From contig JAIKXN010000242.1 in assembly GCA_024684055.1 (NCBI GenBank), forward strand, positions 1 to 42,287: DNA of 42,287 nt. Direction: 5' to 3'. This DNA comes from Lachnospiraceae bacterium. Its GTDB lineage: Bacteria > Bacillota > Clostridia > Lachnospirales > Lachnospiraceae. Under the pieces are notes generated by a model, which worked only from the letters and a program-made list of their open reading frames with translations, had not been told where the DNA came from and ran no database searches. Of the stretch, positions 1 to 8,454 are shown one piece after another (within the stretch, counting starts at the first letter, position 1; every line of letters starts with the position of its first letter). The position numbers and the translations under genes were made by a program.

Positions 1-258
1 GTCCGGTAGAGGTGACTCTCAGGAAAGTGCAACAGAAAATAACCGCCGCGCAAGCGGTAAGGGTGAAAAGGCGGTGTAAGAGACCACCGCTTATCCGGTA
101 ACGGGTAAGGCTGTGTAAACCCCATCCGAAGCAAGACCAAACGTAGCCGATAAGTTTGCCCGACTTGGCTCAGGTAGGTTGCTTGAAATCCGCAGCAATA
201 CGGATTCTAGATAGATGATCGTTCGAGACAGAACCCGGCTTACAGTTCCACTCGTCTG
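1..258 (+). ncRNA. rnpB: RNase P RNA, 3' part (5' end outside the window)
   Basis: This is the catalytic RNA of RNase P, which trims tRNA 5' leaders. The window opens inside it. The conserved blocks are visible: AGGAAAGTGCAACAGAAAATA near the start, the GGTAAGGGTGAAAAGG element around 55-72, the GTAAGAGACCACCGC block around 76-90, and near the 3' end AGATAGATGATCG followed by GACAGAACCCGGCTTAC (about 210-244). These are the landmark sequences of bacterial RNase P RNA. The exact 3' end is estimated; a terminator hairpin follows. There is no protein gene in the first 325 bases. Confidence 0.95.
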
Positions 259-270
259 AGTTAACGGAAT

Positions 271-300
271 GCCTGACAGATAAATGTCGGGCACTTTTAT
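271..300 (+). terminator. Intrinsic terminator of rnpB
   Basis: An 8-bp perfect stem GCCTGACA / TGTCGGGC (with one G-T wobble) surrounds a 6-base loop and is followed by a T-rich run. It lies directly after the RNase P RNA and just before the ABC transporter gene. An ATG within the loop opens the ABC reading frame but is not the translation start. Confidence 0.8.
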
Positions 301-325
301 TATATATTGCCCAAAGGATCAGGCT

Positions 326-2149
326 ATGAAGAAAAACTACACATTCGGACAATTGAAATTCGCCTTAAAACAGGTATGGGAAGCTGACAAACTGCTTCTT
401 GTTTTTTCCATATTCAAAAATTCGATAGAACAGATTTTTTATGTTTTCTTTTTTGTTTATCTGACAAAGTTTATCTTTAACTGTATCGAAAGAAATATCT
501 CTTACAAAAATCTTTTTATTTTTCTTATCGTATCCTGTTCGCTTCACGTCTGCGTTCATTTCACATGCGGATGGTATGAAGCTTACAGAAAGGTAAAAAC
601 ACCCGAGGTTTACAGATATATATTTCATAAGGTAATGGATCTGTCGGATTCGCTGGAACTCTCGGATTACGAATCACCTGAATTTTTCGACAAATATACG
701 AGAGCACTCGACAGATGCGTCGATTCAGCCATCGACCTGGCGATAAAAACAGGCGTTTATGTCGGTAATGTTGTTTCCACGATAGCTTCGCTCGTGATCG
801 TTGTCATGGTCGACCCAGTGTTTCTTGTTTTCATGATAGTTCCTATGATCGTAAGTCTTTATTTCGGAAACAAAAACGGAAAATGCAATTATGAAAGAGA
901 GAATGCGATTACCAGAGACAAGAGAACGGCGGACTATGTAAAGAGAGTTTATTACGAGAAAAAATATGCTGCCGAAGTAAGACTTTTTGATATCAATTCG
1001 ATCATGCTCGACAAGCAGGTTGAAGCGGTTGACAAAATGGAAGAAATTTCTCTTAAGTACAGAAAGAAAACAGCATTTTATTCATTCCTGATGAAGAGCA
1101 GTTATTCGATCCTTGCGGGTATTGTCGCTTACTTTTACGTTGTATGGAAAGTTAAACTCGGAGATGCTTCGGATATTTCAAGTTACGTTGCAATGATCAC
1201 CGCAATGTCTTTTTCGACAAACCAGTTAAAGCAGGCTGTTGAAAACAGAATTTTCTTAAGCAATGAATCAAAGCTGTTCAGAAACCTTGAAGAATTTCTG
1301 TCAAGAAGCGCAAAGAAAGAAACGGGAAAACCCGATATCGGAGAAATAAAAAGCATCGAACTTATCGATGTTTCGTTTGTATACCCCGGAAGTTCTAAAG
1401 AAACCATTAAGAATATCAGCTTCAAATGGAACAAGGGTGAAAAACTTGCTATCGTCGGATATAACGGCGCGGGCAAGACAACTCTTATCAAGCTGCTTAT
1501 GGGTCTTTATCTTCCTACTTCGGGAAAAATCCTGGTAAACGGAGTCGACTTAAATGAGACAGATACTGATTCCTACAGAGAAAGATTCGGTACTGTATTT
1601 CAGGATCTTCAGGTATTCGCAATGCCTCTTGTTGAAAACGTACTTATGAGAAGACCTGAGGGAAAAGAGGATTACGAGAAAGCAAGGAAAGCTCTTGTCA
1701 ATGCGCAGTTTGATGTTGAACACAGAGGACTGGTAAAAGGACTTGATACCGTGGTCAGCCGCGAATTTGACGAGGAAGGATTTGTTCCTTCGGGAGGTCA
1801 GGCACAGAAGATAGCGATAGCGAGAGTGTTTGCGGCAGAGCCCGATATGGTTATTCTCGATGAGCCCTCATCCGCTCTCGATCCACTTGCCGAATACAAT
1901 ATGTATAACAATATGATGAAGCTGTCCGAGGGCCGCGGCGTTATTTTCATTTCACACAGACTTTCGTCGGCCAGGATGGCAGACAAGATATATCTTATGA
2001 AAGACGGGGAAGTTGTTGAAAGCGGATCTCATGAAGAACTTATTGCAAACAGGCGTTATTATCATGAGATGTTTACGCTTCAGGCTGAGAATTATCAGGA
2101 AAGCTTACCCGAAGAAATGTTGAAAGGAGCGGAGGCGTTTTATGCGTGA
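326..2149 (+). CDS. ABC exporter half, ATP-binding/permease (first of a pair)
   Basis: A 607-aa half-transporter with an N-terminal membrane domain of about six helices (residues about 20-310) and a C-terminal nucleotide-binding domain. Visible motifs are Walker A GYNGAGKTT (about 378-386), a slightly altered signature PSGGQ (about 488-492), Walker B ILDE with catalytic Glu about 513, and the H-loop His about 544. The start was placed at 326 because AAAGGA lies 7 bases upstream; the longer frame would begin inside the rnpB terminator loop. The gene overlaps the next ABC gene by 8 bases, so the two products probably form a heterodimeric exporter. There is no peptidase C39 domain and no substrate can be read from the sequence. 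Exporters of this class in Clostridia move drugs, lipids or peptides; none of these can be chosen here. Confidence 0.88.
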   Translation: MKKNYTFGQLKFALKQVWEADKLLLVFSIFKNSIEQIFYVFFFVYLTKFIFNCIERNISYKNLFIFLIVSCSLHVCVHFTCGWYEAYRKVKTPEVYRYIFHKVMDLSDSLELSDYESPEFFDKYTRALDRCVDSAIDLAIKTGVYVGNVVSTIASLVIVVMVDPVFLVFMIVPMIVSLYFGNKNGKCNYERENAITRDKRTADYVKRVYYEKKYAAEVRLFDINSIMLDKQVEAVDKMEEISLKYRKKTAFYSFLMKSSYSILAGIVAYFYVVWKVKLGDASDISSYVAMITAMSFSTNQLKQAVENRIFLSNESKLFRNLEEFLSRSAKKETGKPDIGEIKSIELIDVSFVYPGSSKETIKNISFKWNKGEKLAIVGYNGAGKTTLIKLLMGLYLPTSGKILVNGVDLNETDTDSYRERFGTVFQDLQVFAMPLVENVLMRRPEGKEDYEKARKALVNAQFDVEHRGLVKGLDTVVSREFDEEGFVPSGGQAQKIAIARVFAAEPDMVILDEPSSALDPLAEYNMYNNMMKLSEGRGVIFISHRLSSARMADKIYLMKDGEVVESGSHEELIANRRYYHEMFTLQAENYQESLPEEMLKGAEAFYA

Positions 2150-3953
2150 GAAAAAAGATAAGATCAAGATCAGCCGGCTTATTTCAAATACATTTTTTAT
2201 GATAAGATATGCCGCAAAATACGACCGTCCGCTTATCGTTAAGATTTTCATCATGAATGTGATCTTAAAAAGCGCCATGGCTCTTAACGGAACATTTATT
2301 TTGAAGATGATCATCGACGGACTTATGGGAGATGCATCTTTTGGCGATATTTCGATCATACTTTTGATCTCGCTTGCACTAGTAGTCTGCATTGAATGGA
2401 TAACGCAGATCCTTGAAGAATGGGCGAAGGCGAAGATCATTAAACTTGATGGAAAGATTCAGAGAGATCTGATCGAAAAGAACAGCCGTATGGATTTGAT
2501 CTACTATGACAATCCCGAGTATTATGATACATACGTTTTTGTTGCGAATAATGCCGATCATATGATAGAAGGCGCGGTGGTGATTTCCAGTAAGATCTTC
2601 GGCGGTGCGATAGCTCTTCTGGTGGCAGCATCACTAATCTTAACTGTCAATCCTTTTCTTGCGTTATTTCCCGTCGTCGGATTTATCATAAACCTTGTGA
2701 CTCGTTTCAAGATGGAAGAAATTGAGTATACATGGTGGCTTGAATACAAAAAGCATTTAAGAAAAGCTGATTACTCCAAGCGTGTTTTTTATCAGCCCGA
2801 ATTTGCAAAAGAGTGCAAACTGACAAATGTAAAAGAACCTTTACGACTTCAGTTTGACGAAGCTCTTGATGCGGCATCGGCAGCAGGCAGAAAATACACA
2901 CCGCTTCTTACCTGGATATCTCTTTTAAACTGGATCACCGTATTTACCGTCCTTTCATTCTTTGCAGTGCCTGCGTACCTTGGATACCTTGCGCTGGTAC
3001 TTCACAAAATTGCACTCGGAGAGGTTGCATCGGCTAACAATGCGGCAAACTATGTCAGGAGCAATCTTAATGAGATCAACTACTGTCTGGTTGATTTTCA
3101 GATCATCGGGCAGTATGCGGAGAAATTCAGAAAACTTCTTGATTACGAACCCGTCATCGAAGTTGCCGACGGACTGACACCTGATAAAGAAGCAGGTTCG
3201 CTTGTTTTGTCAAACGTTACATTCAGATATCCGAATACCGACAAGGATACGTTAACGGATATTTCGATTGAGATAAAGCCGGGAGAAAAGATAGCTATAG
3301 TAGGGGAAAACGGAGCCGGCAAGACTACATTTGTTAAACTCCTCATGCGTCTTTACGATGTAACAGACGGAAGCATAAACTACAACGGTCACGATATCAG
3401 GGAATATAAAACGAGCGAGTACAGAAAGAAGATAAGCGCCGTATTCCAGGATTACAACATTTATGCCGGAACGATCGCCGAAAACGTGCTTTTAAGACTG
3501 TATGACGAAAAAGACAGGGATGAAGTCATCGCTGCTTTGAAAAAAGCCGATTTTTCAAAGAAACTCGACAAGCTTCCTGCGGGTATAGATACGGAACTTA
3601 CGAGAGAATTCAGCGAGGAGGGAGTCAATCTTTCGGGCGGTGAAAGCCAGAAGATAGCCATATCGAGAGTATTTCTGAAAAATGAGGACAGAGCGATCTC
3701 AATCCTTGATGAACCTTCAAGCGCACTCGACCCTGTTTCGGAATACAAACTTAACAAAAATCTTATAGATCATGCGCAGAATGATACAGTCATCTTTATC
3801 TCGCACCGCCTTTCGACAACGAGAATGGCCGACAGGATTTATCTTTTTGAGAAAGGAACTGTTATCGAGCAGGGAACGCATGAAGAACTTATGCAGTTAA
3901 ACGGCCGTTACCGAGAGATGTTTGACCGTCAGGCAAGGAATTACATTCAGTAG
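2142..3953 (+). CDS. ABC exporter half, ATP-binding/permease (second of a pair)
   Basis: A 603-aa half-transporter, partner of the preceding gene. The membrane domain covers roughly residues 15-310. The nucleotide-binding domain shows Walker A GENGAGKTT (about 388-396), a canonical signature LSGGE (about 497-501), Walker B with Asp about 523 and Glu about 524, and the H-loop His about 555. Its ATG lies inside the end of the upstream gene, preceded by AAGGAGCGGAGG, so the two are translationally coupled. Both halves share the phrase ILDEPSSALDP and the stretch after the H-loop (RMAD), showing they arose by duplication. Both keep the catalytic glutamate, so there is no obvious dead ATP site. 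No terminator is visible before the next promoter 20 bases later. Confidence 0.88.
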   Translation: MREKKDKIKISRLISNTFFMIRYAAKYDRPLIVKIFIMNVILKSAMALNGTFILKMIIDGLMGDASFGDISIILLISLALVVCIEWITQILEEWAKAKIIKLDGKIQRDLIEKNSRMDLIYYDNPEYYDTYVFVANNADHMIEGAVVISSKIFGGAIALLVAASLILTVNPFLALFPVVGFIINLVTRFKMEEIEYTWWLEYKKHLRKADYSKRVFYQPEFAKECKLTNVKEPLRLQFDEALDAASAAGRKYTPLLTWISLLNWITVFTVLSFFAVPAYLGYLALVLHKIALGEVASANNAANYVRSNLNEINYCLVDFQIIGQYAEKFRKLLDYEPVIEVADGLTPDKEAGSLVLSNVTFRYPNTDKDTLTDISIEIKPGEKIAIVGENGAGKTTFVKLLMRLYDVTDGSINYNGHDIREYKTSEYRKKISAVFQDYNIYAGTIAENVLLRLYDEKDRDEVIAALKKADFSKKLDKLPAGIDTELTREFSEEGVNLSGGESQKIAISRVFLKNEDRAISILDEPSSALDPVSEYKLNKNLIDHAQNDTVIFISHRLSTTRMADRIYLFEKGTVIEQGTHEELMQLNGRYREMFDRQARNYIQ

Positions 3954-3973
3954 CAAAAAAATGGCCTGAAAAA

Positions 3974-4002
3974 TTGAATTGACGGACAAAAAAGTATATA
4001 AT
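3974..4002 (+). promoter_or_regulatory. Promoter of the iorAB operon
   Basis: TTGAAT at 3974-3979 and a perfect TATAAT at 3997-4002 are separated by 17 bases. A second candidate -35, TTGACG at 3979, has a spacer of only 12 and is rejected. The predicted start near 4009 leaves a leader of about 80 bases holding a 6-bp hairpin GATGGT/ACCATC (4055-4069). Confidence 0.75.
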
Positions 4003-4091
4003 AAGAATTTAGTACGGCTATTGAACAGAGACTTTTTTACATGAAAATAAAAATGATGGTATTACCATCTTATTAGGCGGAGGAAATATTA

Positions 4092-5828
4092 ATGGAAAAG
4101 AAGATTATGCTTGGCAACGAGGCTATTGCCCGTGGCGCATATGAAGCGGGAGTTAAGGTATCTTCTGCTTATCCCGGAACTCCCAGTACCGAGATTAGCG
4201 AAAATATCGTTAAATATCCCGAGATTTATGCTGAATGGGCTCCCAATGAAAAGGTTGCCATGGAAGTTGCAATCGGTGCTTCGATCAGCGGTGTAAGAGC
4301 ACTTGCATCAATGAAAATGGTAGGTGTTAACGTAGCATCGGATCCTCTTTATACGGTATCGTATATCGGAGTTAACGGCGGTCTTGTTCTGGTGGCAGCA
4401 GACGATCCCGGACTTTATTCTTCACAGAATGAGCAGGATTCAAGATGCGTAGCCAGAGTTGCTCAGATTCCCGTCATCGAGCCTTCGGATTCTGCCGAGG
4501 CAAAAGAATTCACAAAGATCGCATATGATCTGTCCGAAAAATATGACTGTCCCATTATGATAAGGACAACCACACGTCTTGCTCATTCCCAGGGCGTGGT
4601 TGAACTTTGCGACAGAAAAGAAATTGACGACAAGCCATACGAAAGAAGCGTTCCCAAGAACGTTATGATGCCTGCAATGGCAAAGGGCAGACATGTCTTC
4701 GTAGAGAAGCGTCTTAAAGATATGGCGGAAGATGCATGTACTCTTCCCATCAACAGAGTAGAGATGAATAACACCAAGATCGGTGTTATCACATCGGGTA
4801 TTCCTTATCAGTACGTTAAGGAAGCACTTCCCGATGCGTCTGTTTTAAAACTCGGTCTGGTTCATCCACTTCCCAGAAAATTAATCGAAGAATTCGCAGC
4901 AAAAGTTGATACACTTTATGTTGTTGAGGAACTTGAACCACTTATCGAAGAGCAGGTTAAGTCCTGGGGTATCGCATGCCACGGAAAAGACATACTTACG
5001 GTTCAGGGCGAGTATTCTGCAAATATGTTAAGAAAAGCAATCCTTAACGAAGAGGTTAAGACGGAAGAGCCCGCAAAGGTTCCCGCAAGACCTCCGATTC
5101 TTTGCCCCGGCTGTCCTCACAGATCTACATTTACGGTTCTTAACGAACTTAAGATGCATGCCGCAGGAGATATAGGATGCTACACACTCGGTGCAGTTGC
5201 ACCTCTTAACGTAATCGATACGACCGTTTGTATGGGTTCATCCATTTCCACTCTTCACGGTATGGAAAAGGCAAAAGGAAAAGAATATATAAAGAACTGG
5301 GTTGCTGTTATCGGAGATTCAACATTCCTTCATACAGGCATCAACTCACTTCTTAACATGGTATACAACAAAGCAACAGGTACTGTTATCATCATGGATA
5401 ACTCAACCACAGGTATGACAGGTCATCAGGATCATGCAGCTACCGGTAAGACATTATCCGGCGAAGCTACATATGCAGTAGATCTGATCGATCTTTGCCA
5501 TGCACTCGGTGTTCAGTATGTAACTGTTGTTAATGCATTTGATACAGAGAAATTAAAAGCAGTTATTAAAGAAGAAGTTGCAAGAGATGCCGTTTCGGTT
5601 ATCATTTCCCAGGCACCCTGCGCACTTCTTAAAACAAACGTTTCACATAAGAAATGCTATGCGATTCCCGACAAGTGCAAGAAATGCGGAATGTGCTTAA
5701 AGCCCGGATGTCCTGCCATGAGCAAGAATCCCGACGGAACAATAGCGATTGACGATACAATGTGCAACGGATGCGGACTTTGCGCATCAAGATGCAAATT
5801 TGACGCAATCGAGACAAGGGAGGTGTGA
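4092..5828 (+). CDS. iorA: Indolepyruvate ferredoxin oxidoreductase, alpha subunit
   Basis: A 578-aa large subunit of the thiamine-diphosphate enzyme that oxidatively decarboxylates aryl 2-oxo acids (indole-, phenyl-, hydroxyphenyl-pyruvate) to arylacetyl-CoA, reducing ferredoxin; the reaction is reversible. The N-terminal pyrimidine-binding part has the typical YPGTPSTEI. CPGCPHR lies at about 338-344, the TPP-binding GDS at 408-410 followed by DNSTTGMTGHQ. The C-terminal ferredoxin domain binds two 4Fe-4S clusters: Cys 529/532/535/540 and 558/561/564/568. Full length for the family. AGGCGGAGG precedes the ATG. It is followed at 2 bases by iorB and then by a CoA ligase, which supports an arylacetate pathway. 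Confidence 0.97.
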   Translation: MEKKIMLGNEAIARGAYEAGVKVSSAYPGTPSTEISENIVKYPEIYAEWAPNEKVAMEVAIGASISGVRALASMKMVGVNVASDPLYTVSYIGVNGGLVLVAADDPGLYSSQNEQDSRCVARVAQIPVIEPSDSAEAKEFTKIAYDLSEKYDCPIMIRTTTRLAHSQGVVELCDRKEIDDKPYERSVPKNVMMPAMAKGRHVFVEKRLKDMAEDACTLPINRVEMNNTKIGVITSGIPYQYVKEALPDASVLKLGLVHPLPRKLIEEFAAKVDTLYVVEELEPLIEEQVKSWGIACHGKDILTVQGEYSANMLRKAILNEEVKTEEPAKVPARPPILCPGCPHRSTFTVLNELKMHAAGDIGCYTLGAVAPLNVIDTTVCMGSSISTLHGMEKAKGKEYIKNWVAVIGDSTFLHTGINSLLNMVYNKATGTVIIMDNSTTGMTGHQDHAATGKTLSGEATYAVDLIDLCHALGVQYVTVVNAFDTEKLKAVIKEEVARDAVSVIISQAPCALLKTNVSHKKCYAIPDKCKKCGMCLKPGCPAMSKNPDGTIAIDDTMCNGCGLCASRCKFDAIETREV

Positions 5829-5830
5829 TC

Positions 5831-6400
5831 ATGGAAACCAAGAGCATTATGATTGTTGGTGTAGGCGGTCAGGGTACTTTGCTTACAAGCAGAATTTTAG
5901 GCGGTGTGATTACCGAAGCAGGATATGATGTAAAATTATCCGAAGTACACGGAATGGCACAGAGAGGCGGAAGCGTTGTTACATTCGTTCGTTACGGCGA
6001 AAAGGTTTACGAACCCATCGTTGAAGAAGGATGTGCAGACGTTCTCATTGCTTTCGAGAGACTTGAAGCATTAAGATATGCTCATTTCCTCAAAAAAGAC
6101 GGCGTGCTTATCGTAAACGATCAGAGAATCGATCCCATGACTGTTCTTACGGGGGCAGCAGTTTATCCCGAGAACATCATTGAGGATTTAAAAGGAAAAT
6201 ACAAGGTTATGGCTCTTGATGCCATGGCTGAAGCAAAGAAACTCGGCAATTCAAGAGTTTTCAATACGATCATAGTCGGCGTTGCCGCAAAACATATGGA
6301 TTTTGCAAAGGAAGACTGGATTAAGGTTATTGAAAAGACGGTTCCCGCAAAGACCATTGACATTAACAAGGCAGCTTTTGAAGCCGGTTATGCTTTATAG
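5831..6400 (+). CDS. iorB: Indolepyruvate ferredoxin oxidoreductase, beta subunit
   Basis: A 189-aa gamma-type catalytic subunit of the 2-oxoacid oxidoreductase family and partner of iorA. It shows the family phrases GVGGQGTLL near the N-terminus and SEVHGMAQRGGSV around residue 40. The ATG at 5831 is preferred to the in-frame GTG at 5825, because GGGAGGTG (5818-5825) is the ribosome binding site and would overlap that GTG. The gene starts 2 bases after the iorA stop, so the subunits are probably made in equal amounts. Full length for the family. Confidence 0.96.
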   Translation: METKSIMIVGVGGQGTLLTSRILGGVITEAGYDVKLSEVHGMAQRGGSVVTFVRYGEKVYEPIVEEGCADVLIAFERLEALRYAHFLKKDGVLIVNDQRIDPMTVLTGAAVYPENIIEDLKGKYKVMALDAMAEAKKLGNSRVFNTIIVGVAAKHMDFAKEDWIKVIEKTVPAKTIDINKAAFEAGYAL

Positions 6401-6513
6401 TTTTTAAGGATATGCAATTAAGGATGATTTTTTAAGTTTTAACTTACTGCAGGCGCTTGAACCTGCTGAAGATGCGTTAACAATTAGTACAGGAAAAAGA
6501 GGTTACACACAAC

Positions 6514-7815
6514 ATGATTTGGAATGAAGCAAGAGAGTGCATGAGCCGGGACGAGATGGCCAACATGCAGGGAGCAAGACTTAAAAAGCTCGTCGCAAAT
6601 GTATATCATAACGTTGAATTTTATCGTAAAAAGATGCAGGCTATGGGACTTGAACCCGGCGATATCAAAGGTATTGAGGATATCACAAAACTTCCGTTTA
6701 CCACAAAGAATGATCTGAGAGACAACTATCCTTTCGGTCTTCTTGCAGTACCCAATTCACAGATTGTCCGTGTTCACGCATCAAGCGGAACAACCGGTAA
6801 GGCAACCGTTGTAGCATATACCAGAAGAGATATCGAGGCATGGCAGGAATGCGTTGCAAGAGATCTTGTAATGTGCGGCATCACCAAGGAAGACATGATT
6901 CAGGTTGCTTACGGATACGGTCTTTTCACAGGCGGTCTCGGACTTCATTACGGTGCTGAAAACCTCGGCTGTATGACGGTTCCCATGTCAACGGGTAATA
7001 CCAAGAGACTTGTAACCATGATGGAAGACTTCGGTGTAACAGCTATTGCCTGTACTCCTTCATACCTTCTTCATATTGCTGAAGTTATCGAAGAAATGGG
7101 TGTTAAGGACAGACTTAAATTAAAAACTGCAATCTGCGGTGCAGAACCCTGGACAGAGAAGATGCGACTGCAGATTGAAGAAAAACTCGGAATCAATGCA
7201 CATGATATCTACGGATTAAGCGAAGTGTGCGGACCGGGTGTTGCATGTGACTGCGGCTTCCACAAGGGACTTCATGTTCAGGAAGACCATTTCTATGCAG
7301 AAATAGTAAACAAAGAAACTCTTGATCCCATGGCAGACGGTGAAGTAGGCGAACTCGTATTCACAACACTTACCAAAGAGGGACTTCCTCTCTTAAGATA
7401 CCGTACCAAGGACCTTACAAGTATCGATCATTCTCCCTGCGAGTGCGGACGTACCACACCCAGAATTTCCAAATTCAAGGGCAGAAGCGATGACATGCTT
7501 ATCATCCGCGGCGTAAACGTATTCCCTTCACAGGTTGAAACGGCTCTTCTCGAAATCGAGGGAGTATCGCCTCATTATCTGATGATCGTAGACAGAGTCA
7601 ATAACCTTGATACACTTGAAGTTCAGGTTGAAGTTGACGAGAGTCTCTTCTCGGATGAAATCAAGGAAATGGAAAATCTTACCAAGAAGATTTCGGCTGC
7701 TCTTCAGAGCGCACTTCTCATTGCGGTTAAGGTTAAACTCGTAGAGCCCAGAACTCTCGAGCGTTTCGAAGGAAAGTCAAAGCACGTTATCGACAAGAGA
7801 GTACTTGTTGATTAA
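6514..7815 (+). CDS. paaK: Phenylacetate-CoA ligase (arylacetate:CoA ligase, AMP-forming)
   Basis: A 433-aa adenylate-forming enzyme that joins phenylacetate or a related arylacetate to CoA with ATP. Visible motifs are the phosphate-binding loop SSGTTGKAT from residue 90, YGLSEVCGPG at about 228, LLRYRTKD, and the hinge region GRSDDMLIIRGVNVFP at about 328. The N-terminus MIWNEA...MSRDEM is the usual one for clostridial PaaK proteins, which supports the start at 6514 although the Shine-Dalgarno AGAGG is far (about 12 bases). The 113-base gap after iorB contains a small hairpin, GCAGG/CCTGC at 6449-6466. Next to iorAB it suggests two uses: energy from aromatic amino acids, or their synthesis from arylacetates by reductive carboxylation, as known for rumen bacteria. 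The direction is inferred. Confidence 0.94.
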   Translation: MIWNEARECMSRDEMANMQGARLKKLVANVYHNVEFYRKKMQAMGLEPGDIKGIEDITKLPFTTKNDLRDNYPFGLLAVPNSQIVRVHASSGTTGKATVVAYTRRDIEAWQECVARDLVMCGITKEDMIQVAYGYGLFTGGLGLHYGAENLGCMTVPMSTGNTKRLVTMMEDFGVTAIACTPSYLLHIAEVIEEMGVKDRLKLKTAICGAEPWTEKMRLQIEEKLGINAHDIYGLSEVCGPGVACDCGFHKGLHVQEDHFYAEIVNKETLDPMADGEVGELVFTTLTKEGLPLLRYRTKDLTSIDHSPCECGRTTPRISKFKGRSDDMLIIRGVNVFPSQVETALLEIEGVSPHYLMIVDRVNNLDTLEVQVEVDESLFSDEIKEMENLTKKISAALQSALLIAVKVKLVEPRTLERFEGKSKHVIDKRVLVD

Positions 7816-7876
7816 TTGATCGGAAATAAGTTATTTATAACGGTATACCGATAAAATTTTACAGGAGGGTTTCGAT

Positions 7877-8305
7877 ATGTATCTTAAACAGTTAATAGTA
7901 TTTCTTGAAAACAGAGAAGGAAGATTGGATAATATAACAGACATTCTTGCTAAGAACGATATCAACATCGTATGTCTTTCACTTGCAGACACAAGCGAAT
8001 ACGGCGTAATCAGAATGATCGTTTCCGATCCCGAAAAGGCTAAAGAGGTTCTCAAGGCTGAGGGATGTTCCGCAAGACTCAACGATGTTCTTGCAATCAA
8101 CATGGAACAGAAGGCCGGCTCATTAAACAAGCTTACCAAGACAATGACAAAGGCCAACATTAATATCGAATATATGTATACACTGAACTCAAGCAAGAAT
8201 GCTGGTTCAATGGTTCTTAAATGTTCCGATATCGAAAAGGGCTATGCGGCTGCCAAGGAGGCAGGCTTTGATCTGGTTGATCCCGATACCGCATACAATA
8301 TGTAA
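7877..8305 (+). CDS. Tandem ACT-domain protein (probable amino-acid sensor)
   Basis: A 142-aa protein made of two ACT domains and nothing else (about residues 3-67 and 70-138). ACT domains are small ligand-binding folds that usually sense amino acids. Each half begins with the typical beta strand and then a glycine-centred turn: REGRL in the first and KAGSL in the second. AGGAGG precedes the ATG by 8 bases. Stand-alone double-ACT proteins beside paaK and iorAB are common in Clostridia and archaea, and the likely ligand is an aromatic amino acid, but neither ligand nor partner can be read from the sequence. It is the last gene before a terminator, so it ends the arylacetate operon. Confidence 0.9.
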   Translation: MYLKQLIVFLENREGRLDNITDILAKNDINIVCLSLADTSEYGVIRMIVSDPEKAKEVLKAEGCSARLNDVLAINMEQKAGSLNKLTKTMTKANINIEYMYTLNSSKNAGSMVLKCSDIEKGYAAAKEAGFDLVDPDTAYNM

Positions 8306-8326
8306 AAAATTTTTAAGAATATTTTT

Positions 8327-8363
8327 AAGCGAAGGATTCCCGGAGTCCTTCGCTTATTTTTTT
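8327..8363 (+). terminator. Terminator of the iorAB-paaK-ACT operon
   Basis: A 10-bp perfect stem AAGCGAAGGA / TCCTTCGCTT with a 9-base loop is followed by ATTTTTTT. Its strength and position directly after the ACT gene mark the end of the transcription unit. Confidence 0.9.
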
Positions 8364-8394
8364 ACAAAAAATACTCAAACACAGTTTTGGGTTA

Positions 8395-8423
8395 TTGAGG
8401 AAGAGGGGGTAATGTGATACAAT
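8395..8423 (+). promoter_or_regulatory. Promoter of pcrA (extended -10)
   Basis: TTGAGG at 8395-8400 and TACAAT at 8418-8423 with a 17-base spacer. TG at 8415-8416 makes an extended -10 element. The pcrA ATG follows 32 bases later. Confidence 0.65.
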
Positions 8424-8454
8424 AACAAAGTAATTTTCAGAAAGAGACAACGAT

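Noticed and set aside
284-325. Fourteen-codon N-terminal extension of the first ABC transporter
   Set aside because: It starts in the loop of the rnpB terminator, has no ribosome binding site, and ATG 326 has AAAGGA at the right distance.
3979-4002. Alternative iorA promoter with TTGACG as -35
   Set aside because: The spacer to TATAAT is only 12 bases; TTGAAT at 3974 gives the ideal 17.
5825-5830. GTG start for iorB
   Set aside because: It overlaps the Shine-Dalgarno sequence GGGAGGTG that serves ATG 5831.
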